From Nocardia uniformis NBRC 13702 (GTDB lineage: Bacteria; Actinomycetota; Actinomycetes; Mycobacteriales; Mycobacteriaceae), in assembly GCF_001613345.1 (NCBI RefSeq), contig NZ_BDCE01000075.1, forward strand, positions 62,001 to 126,000: a DNA stretch of 64,000 nucleotides, in the 5' to 3' direction. Below are positions 35,863-44,675 of this stretch, piece by piece (position 1 is the first letter of the stretch; every line of letters begins with the position of its first letter). Position numbers and translations under genes: made by a program. The notes under the pieces are model-generated. The model was not told where the DNA came from. It saw only the letters and a list, made by a program, of their open reading frames with translations, and did no database searches.

Positions 35863-35940
35863 CGTCATTCCGGCGTGCTTTTGGCCGGAATCCACACCCC
35901 CGTAACGGTGGATTCCGGCCAAAAGCATGCCGGAATGACG
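35863..35940. repeat. Dispersed palindromic repeat, best-preserved copy
   Basis: A 78-base near-perfect inverted repeat: CGTCATTCCGGCGTGCTTTTG then GCCGGAATCCAC on the left, GTGGATTCCGGC then CAAAAGCATGCCGGAATGACG on the right, around CCCCGTAACG. It lies between the TetR gene and the end of folD. Confidence 0.85.
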
Positions 35941-36012
35941 GGGGTGTGTCGACACCGTACGTGCGACCGCACCAGCGACCGAAACGACGCGTCCCCCGGC
36001 GAATACTATTGC

Positions 36013-36861
36013 TCAGCGCGCGTTTTCGGCGGCCTGGACCACGTGGCGCATGAGCAGGGCGGTGGTGACGGGACCGACACCGCCGGGGACCGGGCTGAGG
36101 GCGGCGGCTTTGCCCGTAACCGCCGGGGCGTCTACATCGCCGGTGATGGTGCCGTCCTCGCCCTCGTTGGTGCCGACGTCGATGACGATCGCGCCGTCGC
36201 GGATGTGTTCGGCCTTGATCAGGCCCGCGCGGCCTACGGCGGCGACCACGATATCGGCGGCGGAGGTGACGGCGGGCAGGTCGACGGTGCGGGAGTGGCA
36301 GACGGTGACGGTGGCGTTCTCGGCGAGCAGAAGCTGGGCGAGGGGTTTGCCGACGACGTTCGAACGGCCGACGACCGCGACATGCCTGCCGGACAGCGCG
36401 ATGTCGTGTGCCTTGGCCAGTTCCACCACGGCTTCGGCGGTGGCGGGCGGGAAACCGGGCAGGCCGGTGGCGAGCAGGCCGAGGGAGAGCGGGCTGACGC
36501 CGTCCACATCCTTGGCCGAGGTGATGGCGAGGCTGACATCGTCGAGACCGACGCCCTTGGGCAGCGGGGTCTGCAGCATGATGGCGTCGACGGTCGGGTC
36601 CGCGGACAGCTGCGCGAGCTTCGCGCGAATCTCCTCCGCGCTGGCGTCGACGCCGAGATCGACGTTGTCGCAGGTGATTCCATTGCGTTCGGCGGCGCGG
36701 TTGAGCGACTTCACATACCAGGTGCTGGCCGGATCGTCATTGGCCACCACCAGCACCAGGCGCGCGGCCCCGCCGTGCTCGGCCAATGCGGCGGCGCGCT
36801 GCTTGGTATCGGAGTTGATGGCGGCGGCGAGGTCCTTGCCGATCAGCGAAGTCGTATCCAC
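36013..36861 (-). CDS. folD: Methylenetetrahydrofolate dehydrogenase / cyclohydrolase
   Basis: 282 residues from GTG 36861; longer upstream extensions lack coding character. Interconverts methylene-, methenyl- and formyl-THF with NADP. Signatures: TWYVKSLNRAAERNGI, MLQTPLPKG, KDVDGVSPLSLG, VGRSNVVGKP and PVPGGVGPVTTALL. The length is typical. Monocistronic and cytoplasmic. Confidence 0.95.
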   Translation of the reverse strand: MDTTSLIGKDLAAAINSDTKQRAAALAEHGGAARLVLVVANDDPASTWYVKSLNRAAERNGITCDNVDLGVDASAEEIRAKLAQLSADPTVDAIMLQTPLPKGVGLDDVSLAITSAKDVDGVSPLSLGLLATGLPGFPPATAEAVVELAKAHDIALSGRHVAVVGRSNVVGKPLAQLLLAENATVTVCHSRTVDLPAVTSAADIVVAAVGRAGLIKAEHIRDGAIVIDVGTNEGEDGTITGDVDAPAVTGKAAALSPVPGGVGPVTTALLMRHVVQAAENAR

Positions 36862-37069
36862 GGCTACCCACCTTAATGTGCGGGCCGGTCGCGTCCGCCC
36901 GTTCCCCTCCGTAGGCGCGGTCGAACCGCGAACCTCACCGCGGCAAATCCCGACTCGAGCCGCTGTGCGGTCGTATCGTGTCCTCATTCGGCTTCGAGCC
37001 ACTAGCCAGCAAGCAGGACCAGTAAGCAGTGCGTGACCCTCGTTCGTTCGCGGAAAGGTGTCGATAGCG

Positions 37070-37930
37070 GTGCAGATAGCAAGGCGTTTACCCACCCTGG
37101 TCGTGGCGGCCGCGGCCGCCCTGGCCCTCCTCGGGTCTCCGGCCGCGGTCGCGGATTCCGTCCCGCTGTACAACTCAGCGCAGAGCAATTTCGTCAATGG
37201 CAATGACGGTGCCGGTCTGGAAGACCTGCGGCGACTACTCGCCGAATCACCGGATGACGCCGAGGCTTTGGCCTTGCAGTCCATCTGGTCCGATTACGCG
37301 GGTGACGTCATCGCCCGTGAGGCGGCGCTCCTGCGCCTGAACTCGGTGAATCCGCAGATGGCCGACGGTGTGCGCACCGTCTTCCGGGCCGTCGGTGCCG
37401 CCGTCGGCACCCTGCCCAATCCGATTCCGGCCATCGCGGGTCCGCAGACCGGGATTGTGGTGCTCGGCTACGGGCTGCTGCCCGACGGCACCATGCGGCC
37501 GGAACTGGTGAACCGCCTACAGGCGGCCTGGTTGCAAGCGATCGCCTCGCCACTGTCGCCCATTGTGGTGACCGGCGGCAATCCCCGGGCCGGGATTACC
37601 GAGGCCGCCGCCATGCAGGGCTGGCTGGTGGGGCATGGCATTCCGGCGAACCGGGTGCTGGCCGAACATCAGGCCGGGTCGACGGTCGGCAATGCGCTCA
37701 ATGCCTCGGACATGCTGCGGGACGCGGGCGCGACCAGTGCGATTGTGGTGACTTCCCCGAACCATATTCGCCGGGCCGTGGCCGATTTCATTGTCGCGGG
37801 TATGCCGGTGGTCGGTGCCACCACCTCGCTGGAACAGCTGGTCTCCTCGCTCCCGCCGCCGAGCCGTCCCGGCCAGCGCGGGATCTATCTCGACGCGACC
37901 CGCACCTTGCTGCTGCCGTCACAGCGATAG
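37070..37930 (+). CDS. YdcF/DUF218-like exported protein
   Basis: 286 residues from GTG 37070; the GTG at 37058 overlaps the GGAAAGG site, so the later start is preferred. Signal peptide about 1-29 (RLPTLVVAAAAALALLGSPAAVA). A helical region (about 35-115) is followed by the DUF218 domain: GIVVLGYGLLPDGTMRPEL, PIVVTGGNPRAGITEAAAM, GSTVGNALNASDML, AIVVTSPNHIRRA. Members are linked to envelope functions such as vancomycin sensitivity in E. coli SanA, but the reaction is unknown. Confidence 0.82.
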   Translation: MQIARRLPTLVVAAAAALALLGSPAAVADSVPLYNSAQSNFVNGNDGAGLEDLRRLLAESPDDAEALALQSIWSDYAGDVIAREAALLRLNSVNPQMADGVRTVFRAVGAAVGTLPNPIPAIAGPQTGIVVLGYGLLPDGTMRPELVNRLQAAWLQAIASPLSPIVVTGGNPRAGITEAAAMQGWLVGHGIPANRVLAEHQAGSTVGNALNASDMLRDAGATSAIVVTSPNHIRRAVADFIVAGMPVVGATTSLEQLVSSLPPPSRPGQRGIYLDATRTLLLPSQR

Positions 37931-37940
37931 GGACCGTTCT

Positions 37941-37972
37941 TCGGCCGCCGGGTGACATCACCCGGCGGCCGA
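37941..37972. terminator. Strong hairpin terminator
   Basis: TCGGCCGCCGGGTG and CACCCGGCGGCCGA form a perfect 14-bp stem with a 4-base loop, 10 bases after the YdcF-like stop. Confidence 0.85.
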
Positions 37973-38037
37973 GTCGTATCCACCGAACGCCGCCCGCCCC
38001 ATTACCCCCGTCCGGCGCCGGTGAGCGGGCCTGCACA

Positions 38038-38847
38038 ATGGTCCGAATGTCATCCCTGGATTCCGAGGCCCTGGTCATCCGGCTGCGCGCGGCGGGCTGT
38101 GTATTCGCCGAGGCGGAGGCCGAACTCCTACTCTCGGCGGGAGTCGACGCGGCGGAGCTGGAGTCGCTTGTCGCACAGCGAATTTCCGGAGTGCCACTGG
38201 AACATCTGCTGGGCTGGACGGAGTTTCGCGGGTTGCGGGTTGCCGTCGCACCGCATGTCTTCGTCCCACGCCAGCGCACCGGATTCCTGGTCGAACAGGC
38301 AGTCGAGCTGAGCCGGGAAACGGAATGGACCGAATCTGTGATCGCACTCGATATGTGCTGCGGCTGTGGCGCTTTGGGGCTCGCCTTCGCCACCGAGCTG
38401 ACCGCCGAGGGCATCCGGGTCGAACTCACGGCAGCCGATATCGAACCGGCGGCCGTGGCCTGCGCCCGCCGCAATCTCGCACCGGTCGGCGCTTCGGTAT
38501 TTGAGGGTGATCTGTTCGAGCCGCTACCGGCAAGTCTCGCCGGGCGGGTGAATATTCTGCTGGCGAATACGCCGTACGTGCCGTCGGAGGCGATCTCCCG
38601 GATGCCGCCGGAGGCCCGCGATTACGAGCCGCTGGTGGCATTGGACGGCGGCGCCGACGGTCTCGATATCTTCCGCCGGGTCGCGGCCGCCGCGCCGGCC
38701 TGGCTGGCTCCGGGCGGTTACGTGCTGGTCGAAACCAGCGAGGGGCAGGCACCGATCGCCACCGACATTCTGGTGCGCCACGGCCTGACACCGCGGGTCG
38801 CCGAATGCGATGAGCTCGGTGCGACCGTGGTGATCGGCCGCCGGTAA
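38038..38847 (+). CDS. PrmC/HemK-related N5-glutamine methyltransferase-like protein
   Basis: 269 residues (ATG 38038; ATG 38047 is equally possible). The N-terminal helical domain ends in ISGVPLEHLLGWTEFRG, the PrmC hallmark, and a Rossmann SAM domain follows (ALDMCCGCGALGLAFA). The catalytic NPPY motif of PrmC is NTPY here (LLANTPYVP), as in the PrmC-related family of unknown substrate. It is therefore probably not the release-factor methylase. It is closely followed by a HAD hydrolase. Confidence 0.82.
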   Translation: MVRMSSLDSEALVIRLRAAGCVFAEAEAELLLSAGVDAAELESLVAQRISGVPLEHLLGWTEFRGLRVAVAPHVFVPRQRTGFLVEQAVELSRETEWTESVIALDMCCGCGALGLAFATELTAEGIRVELTAADIEPAAVACARRNLAPVGASVFEGDLFEPLPASLAGRVNILLANTPYVPSEAISRMPPEARDYEPLVALDGGADGLDIFRRVAAAAPAWLAPGGYVLVETSEGQAPIATDILVRHGLTPRVAECDELGATVVIGRR

Positions 38848-38856
38848 CGTAGACGG

Positions 38857-39549
38857 GTGACGATTCGCGGGATTCTCTTCGATATCGATGACACCCTCAT
38901 CGACTATTCGAGTGCGGCGCGATTCGGGGTACTCGAACATCTCACGGCGGAGGGCCTGCTCGATCGGTTCGCGTCCCCGGAGGCGGCGGTAGCGCTGTGG
39001 AAGCGGCTCGAGGAATACGAGTACCTGCGCTTCCTGGCGGGTGAGCTCACCCACTCCGAGCAGCAGATCGTGCGCACCACGGCGTTCCTGGCGGAGATCG
39101 GCGTGACGACCGACGATCCGAGAGCCTGGTTCGATCGCTATGTCCTACATCGCGATACCGCCTGGGTGGCCTTCCCCGACGTCCCGCCGCTTCTGCGGGC
39201 GCTGACCGGGCGGATGGCGTTCGGGGTGGTGTCCAATTCGTCACTGGCACACCAGATGTCCAAACTCCGGGCCGTCGATCTGCACGATCATTTCGGCGAC
39301 GCCGTGCTCTGCTCGGCCGAATACGGCGCCCCGAAGCCGGATCCGAGCATCTTCCTGGCAGGTTGTGCGCTCCTCGGCCTGCCGCCGGAACAGGTTGCCT
39401 ACGTAGGCGATCGCTACGACACCGACGGGCTCGGCGCGCGTGACGCGGGTTTGCGGGCGTTCTGGCTGGATCGTTCCGCGCTCGGGATCGCACATGATGA
39501 GGGCGTGACGGTCATCCACTCGCTCGACGCCCTGTCAACCCTCGACTGA
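38857..39549 (+). CDS. HAD family hydrolase
   Basis: 230 residues; GTG start 38857, 9 bases after the methyltransferase stop, so co-transcribed. HAD motifs in order: DIDDTLIDY (nucleophile D at residue 9), VVSNSS, APKPDPSIF and YVGDRYDTDGLGAR. The helical cap lies between motifs I and II. Probably a small phosphatase acting on a sugar phosphate or nucleotide; the substrate is unknown. Confidence 0.88.
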   Translation: MTIRGILFDIDDTLIDYSSAARFGVLEHLTAEGLLDRFASPEAAVALWKRLEEYEYLRFLAGELTHSEQQIVRTTAFLAEIGVTTDDPRAWFDRYVLHRDTAWVAFPDVPPLLRALTGRMAFGVVSNSSLAHQMSKLRAVDLHDHFGDAVLCSAEYGAPKPDPSIFLAGCALLGLPPEQVAYVGDRYDTDGLGARDAGLRAFWLDRSALGIAHDEGVTVIHSLDALSTLD

Positions 39550-39560
39550 AGCGACGAAAC

Positions 39561-39601
39561 CGCCCCGCGCGCAGTGCCGCTCGGGCATCGCGCGCGGGGC
39601 G
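39561..39601. terminator. Bidirectional terminator
   Basis: CGCCCCGCGCGC and GCGCGCGGGGCG form a 12-bp GC stem with a 17-base loop between the HAD gene and the convergent SDR gene. Confidence 0.75.
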
Positions 39602-39614
39602 TTCGGCGCGGCAC

Positions 39615-40442
39615 CTACTGGCGACCGCGGAACTCTTCCATGGAGCGGTACACACCCACGGTATTGAGGTAGAAGTCGCGGACCTTGATCGGCAGCAGGC
39701 CGGTGATAGCGCGGTTGAGGCGCGAGGTCCAGGGCATGACAACCAGGGCCGAACCCTTCTTCATCTCGGCCCAGGAGGTGTCGACGACCTCCTCCTGTTC
39801 CAGCATGGGCGTGAACCAGAAACCCTTGGCCCCGTCAAACATTCCGGTATTGATGTACGTCGGGCACACCGTGGTGACCTTGACGTGGTCATTGCCGGAC
39901 TGCTCGAGTTCCAGGCGCACCGAATCCGACCAGCCCAGTGCCGCCCACTTGGAGGCGGCATAGACGCTCATGCGCGGATTCGCGACCAGTGCGGCCGAGG
40001 AGGCGATGGTCAGCACCCGCGCCTCGGTGCCGGTATTCGCCACCATGGCGGGCAGGAATTCGAGGGTGATGTACATGGGCGCAAGCGAATTGATCGCCAC
40101 GGTCTTATCGATATCGGCACGGTTCTCGGTCTCCCAGAAGTAGCCGTTGCCGCGCACGATGCCCGCATTGTTGACCAGGATGTCGATACCGCCGACCTCG
40201 GCGCGCACCGCGGTTCCCGCATCCGCGATGGCCTGCTGATCGGAGACATCGACCACGTAGTGGTGAATCCTGCTGCCGCCCAGGGCCGCGAGTTCAGCGG
40301 CGGTCTCCTTGAGCGCGGTCTCGTTGATATCCCACAGCACCACATCGGCGGCGCGTTCGGTGACGGCCCGGAGCGCGAACGATTTCCCGAGCCCCATGGC
40401 GGCGCCTGTGACCAGGACCTTCTTACCCGCTACGTCTTTCAT
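39615..40442 (-). CDS. Short-chain dehydrogenase/reductase
   Basis: 275 residues. Classical SDR: VTGAAMGLGK at 11-20, NNAG at 91-94, S148/S149, Y161 and K165 (YAASK). An extended C-terminal region (VMPWTSRLNRAITGLLPIKVRDFYLN) resembles members that act on lipophilic alcohols. It follows the semialdehyde dehydrogenase by 37 bases on the same strand, so an alcohol to aldehyde to acid route is plausible. Regulated with it by the divergent TetR. Confidence 0.88.
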   Translation of the reverse strand: MKDVAGKKVLVTGAAMGLGKSFALRAVTERAADVVLWDINETALKETAAELAALGGSRIHHYVVDVSDQQAIADAGTAVRAEVGGIDILVNNAGIVRGNGYFWETENRADIDKTVAINSLAPMYITLEFLPAMVANTGTEARVLTIASSAALVANPRMSVYAASKWAALGWSDSVRLELEQSGNDHVKVTTVCPTYINTGMFDGAKGFWFTPMLEQEEVVDTSWAEMKKGSALVVMPWTSRLNRAITGLLPIKVRDFYLNTVGVYRSMEEFRGRQ

Positions 40443-40479
40443 ACCCTCGAGTGCCCCTCTGTCGTGGTCGGTGTGCGGA

Positions 40480-42051
40480 TCACTTCTGCCGCAAGGTCTT
40501 CATCACGCCCAGGAACAGCGTCATGGTCTTGGCCCACAGCTGCTCCGACATGCCGGGCAGCGGCGCGATGGGCAGCCCACGCTGGACCGCGATGGTCTGG
40601 GTGTCGATGTACTTCAGCAGGCCCTCGGGCCCGTGCCGCCGACCGGTGCCCGAAATGCCCAGCCCACCGGAGGGTGCGGCGACCGAACCCCAGGCGGCGA
40701 TGAAGCCTTCGTTGACATTCACCGATCCGGCCCGGACACGGGCCGCGACGGCGCGACCACGGTCGGTATCGCGGCTCCACACACTGGCATTGAGGCCGTA
40801 GGCGGTGTCATTGGCCTGGGCTACGGCCTCGTCGTCGCTGCCGACGCGGTACACGGACACGACCGGGCCGAAGGTCTCCTCGCGGTAGACGGTCATGCCG
40901 TCGCGTACGCCCTCGAGAATGGTGGGCTCGTAGAAGTACGGGCCGAGGTCGGGGCGGGCCTTACCACCGGCGCGCACCTTCGCACCCTTGGCGACCGCGT
41001 CGTCGACGTGCGCGCTGACGGTGTCGAGTTGGCGCGGGAAGGTCAGCGAGCCGATCTCGTAGGAGAAGTCGAGTTCCTTGCCGAGGGCGAGTTTCTCGGT
41101 GTTCTCCGCGAATTCGGCGATGAACCGGTCATAGACGCTGTCGTGCACATAGATGCGCTCGATCGATTCGCACAGCTGTCCGGCCGAGGCGAAGCAGGCG
41201 CGCACCGCGATCTTGGCGGCGGCGGAGATATCGGCGTCATCGAGGACGAGCAGCGGGTTCTTACCGCCCAATTCCAGGGAGTAGCCGATGAGCCGCTCCC
41301 CCGCCTGCTGGGCGATGGTGCGGCCGGTGGCGCTGGAACCGGTGTAGTCGACGTAATCGGCGCGGTTGATGACCTCGGCGCCGACCACGCGGCCGCGTCC
41401 GAGGACGGCCTGCCACAGGCCCTTGGGCAGTCCGGCACGCTCGGCGATATCGATGGCCCACAGCGCGGTCAGCGCGGTCTGGTTGTCCGGGCGCGCGATC
41501 ACGGCATTGCCGGCGATGAGCGCGGGCAGGGCGTCGGAGGCGGCCAGCGCGAGGGGGTAGTTCCACGGCGAGATGACCGCGACCACGCCCTTGGGCCGGT
41601 TCAGCACCTCCACCTTGGTGAGCACAGGCATGACGCCGCGCGGGGTGCGCGGAGCAAGCAGCTTCTTGGCCTCGGCCGCGTAGTAGCGGGCGTTCACGGC
41701 GACATCGCTGACCTCGTCGAAGGCGTGCACCCGGGACTTACCGGTCTCGGTCTGCACGATATCGAGGATCACGTCCTGTTCGGCCAGAACGAGGTCGTGG
41801 ATGCGGCGCAGGATGGCGACGCGGTCGGTCACCGGGGTCGTGGCCCACTCCTGCTGCGCGGCCCGCGCGGTCACGAAGGCGGCGTCGATATCGGCCGTCG
41901 AGGACTGCGGCAGGTCGACGATCTTGCGGCCGGTGGCGGGTGCGAAGACCTCCACCGAGGGGGCGCTGCCCGCGCGCGCATGGCTCAGCAATCGCTGCAC
42001 GAGATCGAAGGGAAGTGCATCGGCGGCCGCGAGCTGCGGGGCAGTCGTCAT
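40480..42051 (-). CDS. gabD2: Succinic semialdehyde dehydrogenase-like ALDH (GabD2 type)
   Basis: 523 residues, ATG 42051. ALDH fold with SPWNYP at 161-166, general base E260 in LELGGKNP and nucleophile C294 in AGQLCESIER. The closest pattern is the mycobacterial GabD2 group that oxidises succinic semialdehyde with NADP, but the substrate may differ given the partner SDR. First gene of a two-gene operon facing a TetR repressor across paired palindromes. Confidence 0.85.
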   Translation of the reverse strand: MTTAPQLAAADALPFDLVQRLLSHARAGSAPSVEVFAPATGRKIVDLPQSSTADIDAAFVTARAAQQEWATTPVTDRVAILRRIHDLVLAEQDVILDIVQTETGKSRVHAFDEVSDVAVNARYYAAEAKKLLAPRTPRGVMPVLTKVEVLNRPKGVVAVISPWNYPLALAASDALPALIAGNAVIARPDNQTALTALWAIDIAERAGLPKGLWQAVLGRGRVVGAEVINRADYVDYTGSSATGRTIAQQAGERLIGYSLELGGKNPLLVLDDADISAAAKIAVRACFASAGQLCESIERIYVHDSVYDRFIAEFAENTEKLALGKELDFSYEIGSLTFPRQLDTVSAHVDDAVAKGAKVRAGGKARPDLGPYFYEPTILEGVRDGMTVYREETFGPVVSVYRVGSDDEAVAQANDTAYGLNASVWSRDTDRGRAVAARVRAGSVNVNEGFIAAWGSVAAPSGGLGISGTGRRHGPEGLLKYIDTQTIAVQRGLPIAPLPGMSEQLWAKTMTLFLGVMKTLRQK

Positions 42052-42097
42052 TGTCGCCCTCTCTGAGGTGGGTCGCGGGAGCGCCCGCTATTTGCTG

Positions 42098-42126
42098 AAC
42101 ACCAGTGTTATATGAACAGTAGTGTT
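42098..42126. promoter_or_regulatory. Tandem TetR operator palindromes
   Basis: AACACCAGTGTT (42098-42109) and AACAGTAGTGTT (42115-42126) are two 12-bp palindromes 17 bases apart, in the gap between the ALDH and TetR genes. The local sequence is AT-rich for this genome, consistent with divergent promoters. Confidence 0.65.
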
Positions 42127-42179
42127 AGATTAATAGACGTGATGCACCTCATGTCAAGCGCTCCGCCGGGCACTGTGGA

Positions 42180-42875
42180 ATGACACAGCTCTCCACCAGC
42201 GGTCCTCGACGCGGACGACCGCCGCAAACAGAGCAGCAGGCCGACCAGGTTCGCGCCCGCATCGTGCTCGCCACCTCCGAGGTGTTCGCCGAGCACGGCT
42301 CCCGGGGTTTGAATGTGGCCCGCGTGATCGAGAAGGCCGGATTGGCGCGCCCCACCTTCTACCGCTACTTCGCCAATGCCATCGAACCGCTGCACGCGCT
42401 GTTGACCATCTCCAATGACGATCTCGTCGGCGGGATCCGCGACGCCCTCGATCGCACCGAGATCCCGGTCGAGCTGGGCATCAATATGATCGAGGCGTAT
42501 CTGTACTGGGCGGGAGGCCACGGGCCGATGCTGGCCCCGCTCTTCGCCGAACTCCACGATCCGGGCTCACCCGTCTCGGCCTACCGCGAACGCGCCCTCG
42601 CCGATATCCGTGCGCTGGTGCGCACCAAGTTCGCCGCCCTGGGCCGTCCCGCGCCGAGCGACCTGAATCTCGATACCGCCCTGCAGATTTGCGAATTCGT
42701 GGTCTACCGCATCTCCGCGAACGCTCCGCACGGTGAACCGACCCCGGAGGCGGTCGTGGAAGCCCGGCTGACCATGATCCGCGGGGTGCTGGTGACCCTG
42801 GGCCGACGCGAGGATGTCGAATACGCCCTGACCCTGCCGGGCGTATTCGATCCGGCCGAACCGCCGGACCGGTAG
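42180..42875 (+). CDS. TetR family transcriptional regulator
   Basis: 231 residues, ATG 42180. DNA-binding domain at about residues 18-65: RARIVLATSEVFAEHGSRGLNVARVIEKAGLARPTFYRYFANAIEP. The N-terminal lead is basic (RRGRPPQTEQ). The C-terminal domain holds the ligand pocket. Probable repressor of the divergent ALDH-SDR operon through the palindromes at 42098-42126; the ligand is likely a fatty or semialdehyde compound. Confidence 0.88.
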   Translation: MTQLSTSGPRRGRPPQTEQQADQVRARIVLATSEVFAEHGSRGLNVARVIEKAGLARPTFYRYFANAIEPLHALLTISNDDLVGGIRDALDRTEIPVELGINMIEAYLYWAGGHGPMLAPLFAELHDPGSPVSAYRERALADIRALVRTKFAALGRPAPSDLNLDTALQICEFVVYRISANAPHGEPTPEAVVEARLTMIRGVLVTLGRREDVEYALTLPGVFDPAEPPDR

Positions 42876-42937
42876 GTCGCCCGAAGCCGATGACTGTCGG
42901 CCGCACACCCATGGCCCGTGGCTGGAAAAGACCGCGC

Positions 42938-42998
42938 GGTCAGGGGGACATGCGGGCGGAAGTCTCTCGGGCGATGCCGCCACCAGGTCCCCCTGACC
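42938..42998. terminator. Long-loop inverted repeat between convergent genes
   Basis: GGTCAGGGGGAC and GTCCCCCTGACC form a perfect 12-bp stem with a 37-base loop between the TetR gene and the end of the monooxygenase gene. Confidence 0.55.
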
Positions 42999-43067
42999 GA
43001 TCGGTCTGGTCTGTGGTACCCCTGTGACGCTATCCCGAGTTTGCTGTGTTCCCTTTCGAGTCGGCTG

Positions 43068-44552
43068 TCAGTGGGGGGTTCGCGCTGGTTCGGACCGGTG
43101 GGCGCGTTCGAAGACCATAGCGGCGTCGGTCACCCTCCCGTAGCGCAATTTCGGGACGTCTCGCAGATAGTTCATGTGGAGCTTCCAGGGCGCGCGGTCG
43201 CCCTGTTTGGGTAGGGAATCCAGGGCGCGCAGGACGTAACCGGGTTCGAAGTCGAGGAACGGGGCCGTGCCGACGGCGGGGTCGCGAACAGGGGTGGCCT
43301 TGGCGTAGCCGCGGGAGTCCATATGCCGGAGGAGGCGGACCACGTACTCGCACACCAGGTCTGCCTTGAGCGTCCAGGAGGCGTTGGTGTAGCCGATGAT
43401 GTAGGCGAAATTGGGGACGCCGGAGAGCATCATGGCCTTGTAGGCCATGGTGTCGGGCAGGGAGATGTCCTTGCCGTCGACGGACAGTTCGATGCCGCCG
43501 AAGACCAGCAGGTTCAAACCCGTTGCGGTGATGACGATATCGGCGTCGAGGCTCTGCCCGGATTCCAGGCGCAGCCCGGATTCGGTGAAGGTGTCGATAC
43601 GGTCGGTGACGATATCGAGTTTGCCCTTGCGGATGGCGCGGAAGAGGTCGCCGTTGGGGACCAGGCACAGGCGTTGGTCCCACGGGTCGTAGGTGGGATT
43701 GAAGTGGGTGTCGATGTCGTAGCCCGCGGGCAGCCAGCGCTCCTGCATGCCACGAATCCAGGCGCGCATGCGCTGCGGATAGCGTTGTGAGAACTGGTAG
43801 ATGGCGGTGCTGAAGGCGACATTCTTGGCGCGGGCCAGGCCGTAGGCGGCGCGGGCGGGCAGGAAACGGCGCAGGCGGTCGGCGATGGCGTCGCGTTCGG
43901 GCAGCGACATGATGTAGGAGGGGGACCGCTGCAGCATGGTGACGTGCGCGCCCTGCCCGGCCAGGGCCGGACCGAGGGTGACCGCCGTGGCCCCCGAGCC
44001 GATTATGACGACCTTCTTATCGGCCACCTCCAACTCGTCGGGCCAGTGCTGCGGGTGCACGATCTGCCCGCCGAACCGTTCGGTCCCGGTGAACTTCGGC
44101 GTGTAGCCCTGGTCGTAGCGGTAGTAGCCGGAGCAGGAGAACAAGAAATTGGCGGTGACGGTGAAGGTCTCGCCGTCATGGTCGGCGGTCACCGTCCAGC
44201 GGCTGTCCGCAGAAGACCACTCCGCGCGAATTACTTTGTGCCGGTATCGGATATTCTTCTCGATACCGTTCTCGGCGGCGGTATCGCGAACATAGGTGAG
44301 GATGGAGTCACCATCGGCGATGGCCTTATCGCCCAGCCAGGGACGGAAGCGGTAGCCGAGGGTGAACATATCGGAATCGGAGCGAATTCCGGGGTAGCGG
44401 AACAGATCCCAGGTGCCGCCGATACCGTCGCGAGCCTCCATAATGAGGTAGCTCCGCTGCGGGAACGCCCGCTGCAGGTGGTAGGCGGCTCCGATTCCGG
44501 AGAGTCCGGCTCCCACAATGAGCACATCGACGTGCTCCGGCGCACTGCCCAT
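43068..44552 (-). CDS. Flavin-containing (Baeyer-Villiger type) monooxygenase
   Basis: 494 residues, ATG 44552. FAD site VGAGLSGIGAAYHL near 13, the Baeyer-Villiger fingerprint FGGQIVHPQHWP around 160-171, and an NADPH site IIGSGATAV near 180. Close in pattern to mycobacterial EthA-like enzymes that oxidise ketones and activate thioamide prodrugs. Monocistronic; the physiological substrate is unknown. Confidence 0.88.
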   Translation of the reverse strand: MGSAPEHVDVLIVGAGLSGIGAAYHLQRAFPQRSYLIMEARDGIGGTWDLFRYPGIRSDSDMFTLGYRFRPWLGDKAIADGDSILTYVRDTAAENGIEKNIRYRHKVIRAEWSSADSRWTVTADHDGETFTVTANFLFSCSGYYRYDQGYTPKFTGTERFGGQIVHPQHWPDELEVADKKVVIIGSGATAVTLGPALAGQGAHVTMLQRSPSYIMSLPERDAIADRLRRFLPARAAYGLARAKNVAFSTAIYQFSQRYPQRMRAWIRGMQERWLPAGYDIDTHFNPTYDPWDQRLCLVPNGDLFRAIRKGKLDIVTDRIDTFTESGLRLESGQSLDADIVITATGLNLLVFGGIELSVDGKDISLPDTMAYKAMMLSGVPNFAYIIGYTNASWTLKADLVCEYVVRLLRHMDSRGYAKATPVRDPAVGTAPFLDFEPGYVLRALDSLPKQGDRAPWKLHMNYLRDVPKLRYGRVTDAAMVFERAHRSEPARTPH

Positions 44553-44675
44553 CGTTCAGCCCCTCATAATTCGCGCGAAACCAGCACTCACACCGGTCGG
44601 TGCCTCTGCACGCACCCGACCCCAGGGTATCCATTCGCCGGTACGAGTGGTCCCGGACGCGCGGGCTCGCACCCT

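Noticed and set aside
40309..42066. 585-codon plus-strand frame opposite the aldehyde dehydrogenase
   Set aside because: Mirror of a clearly functional ALDH gene; Gly/Asp/Val-rich composition typical of antisense frames in this genome.
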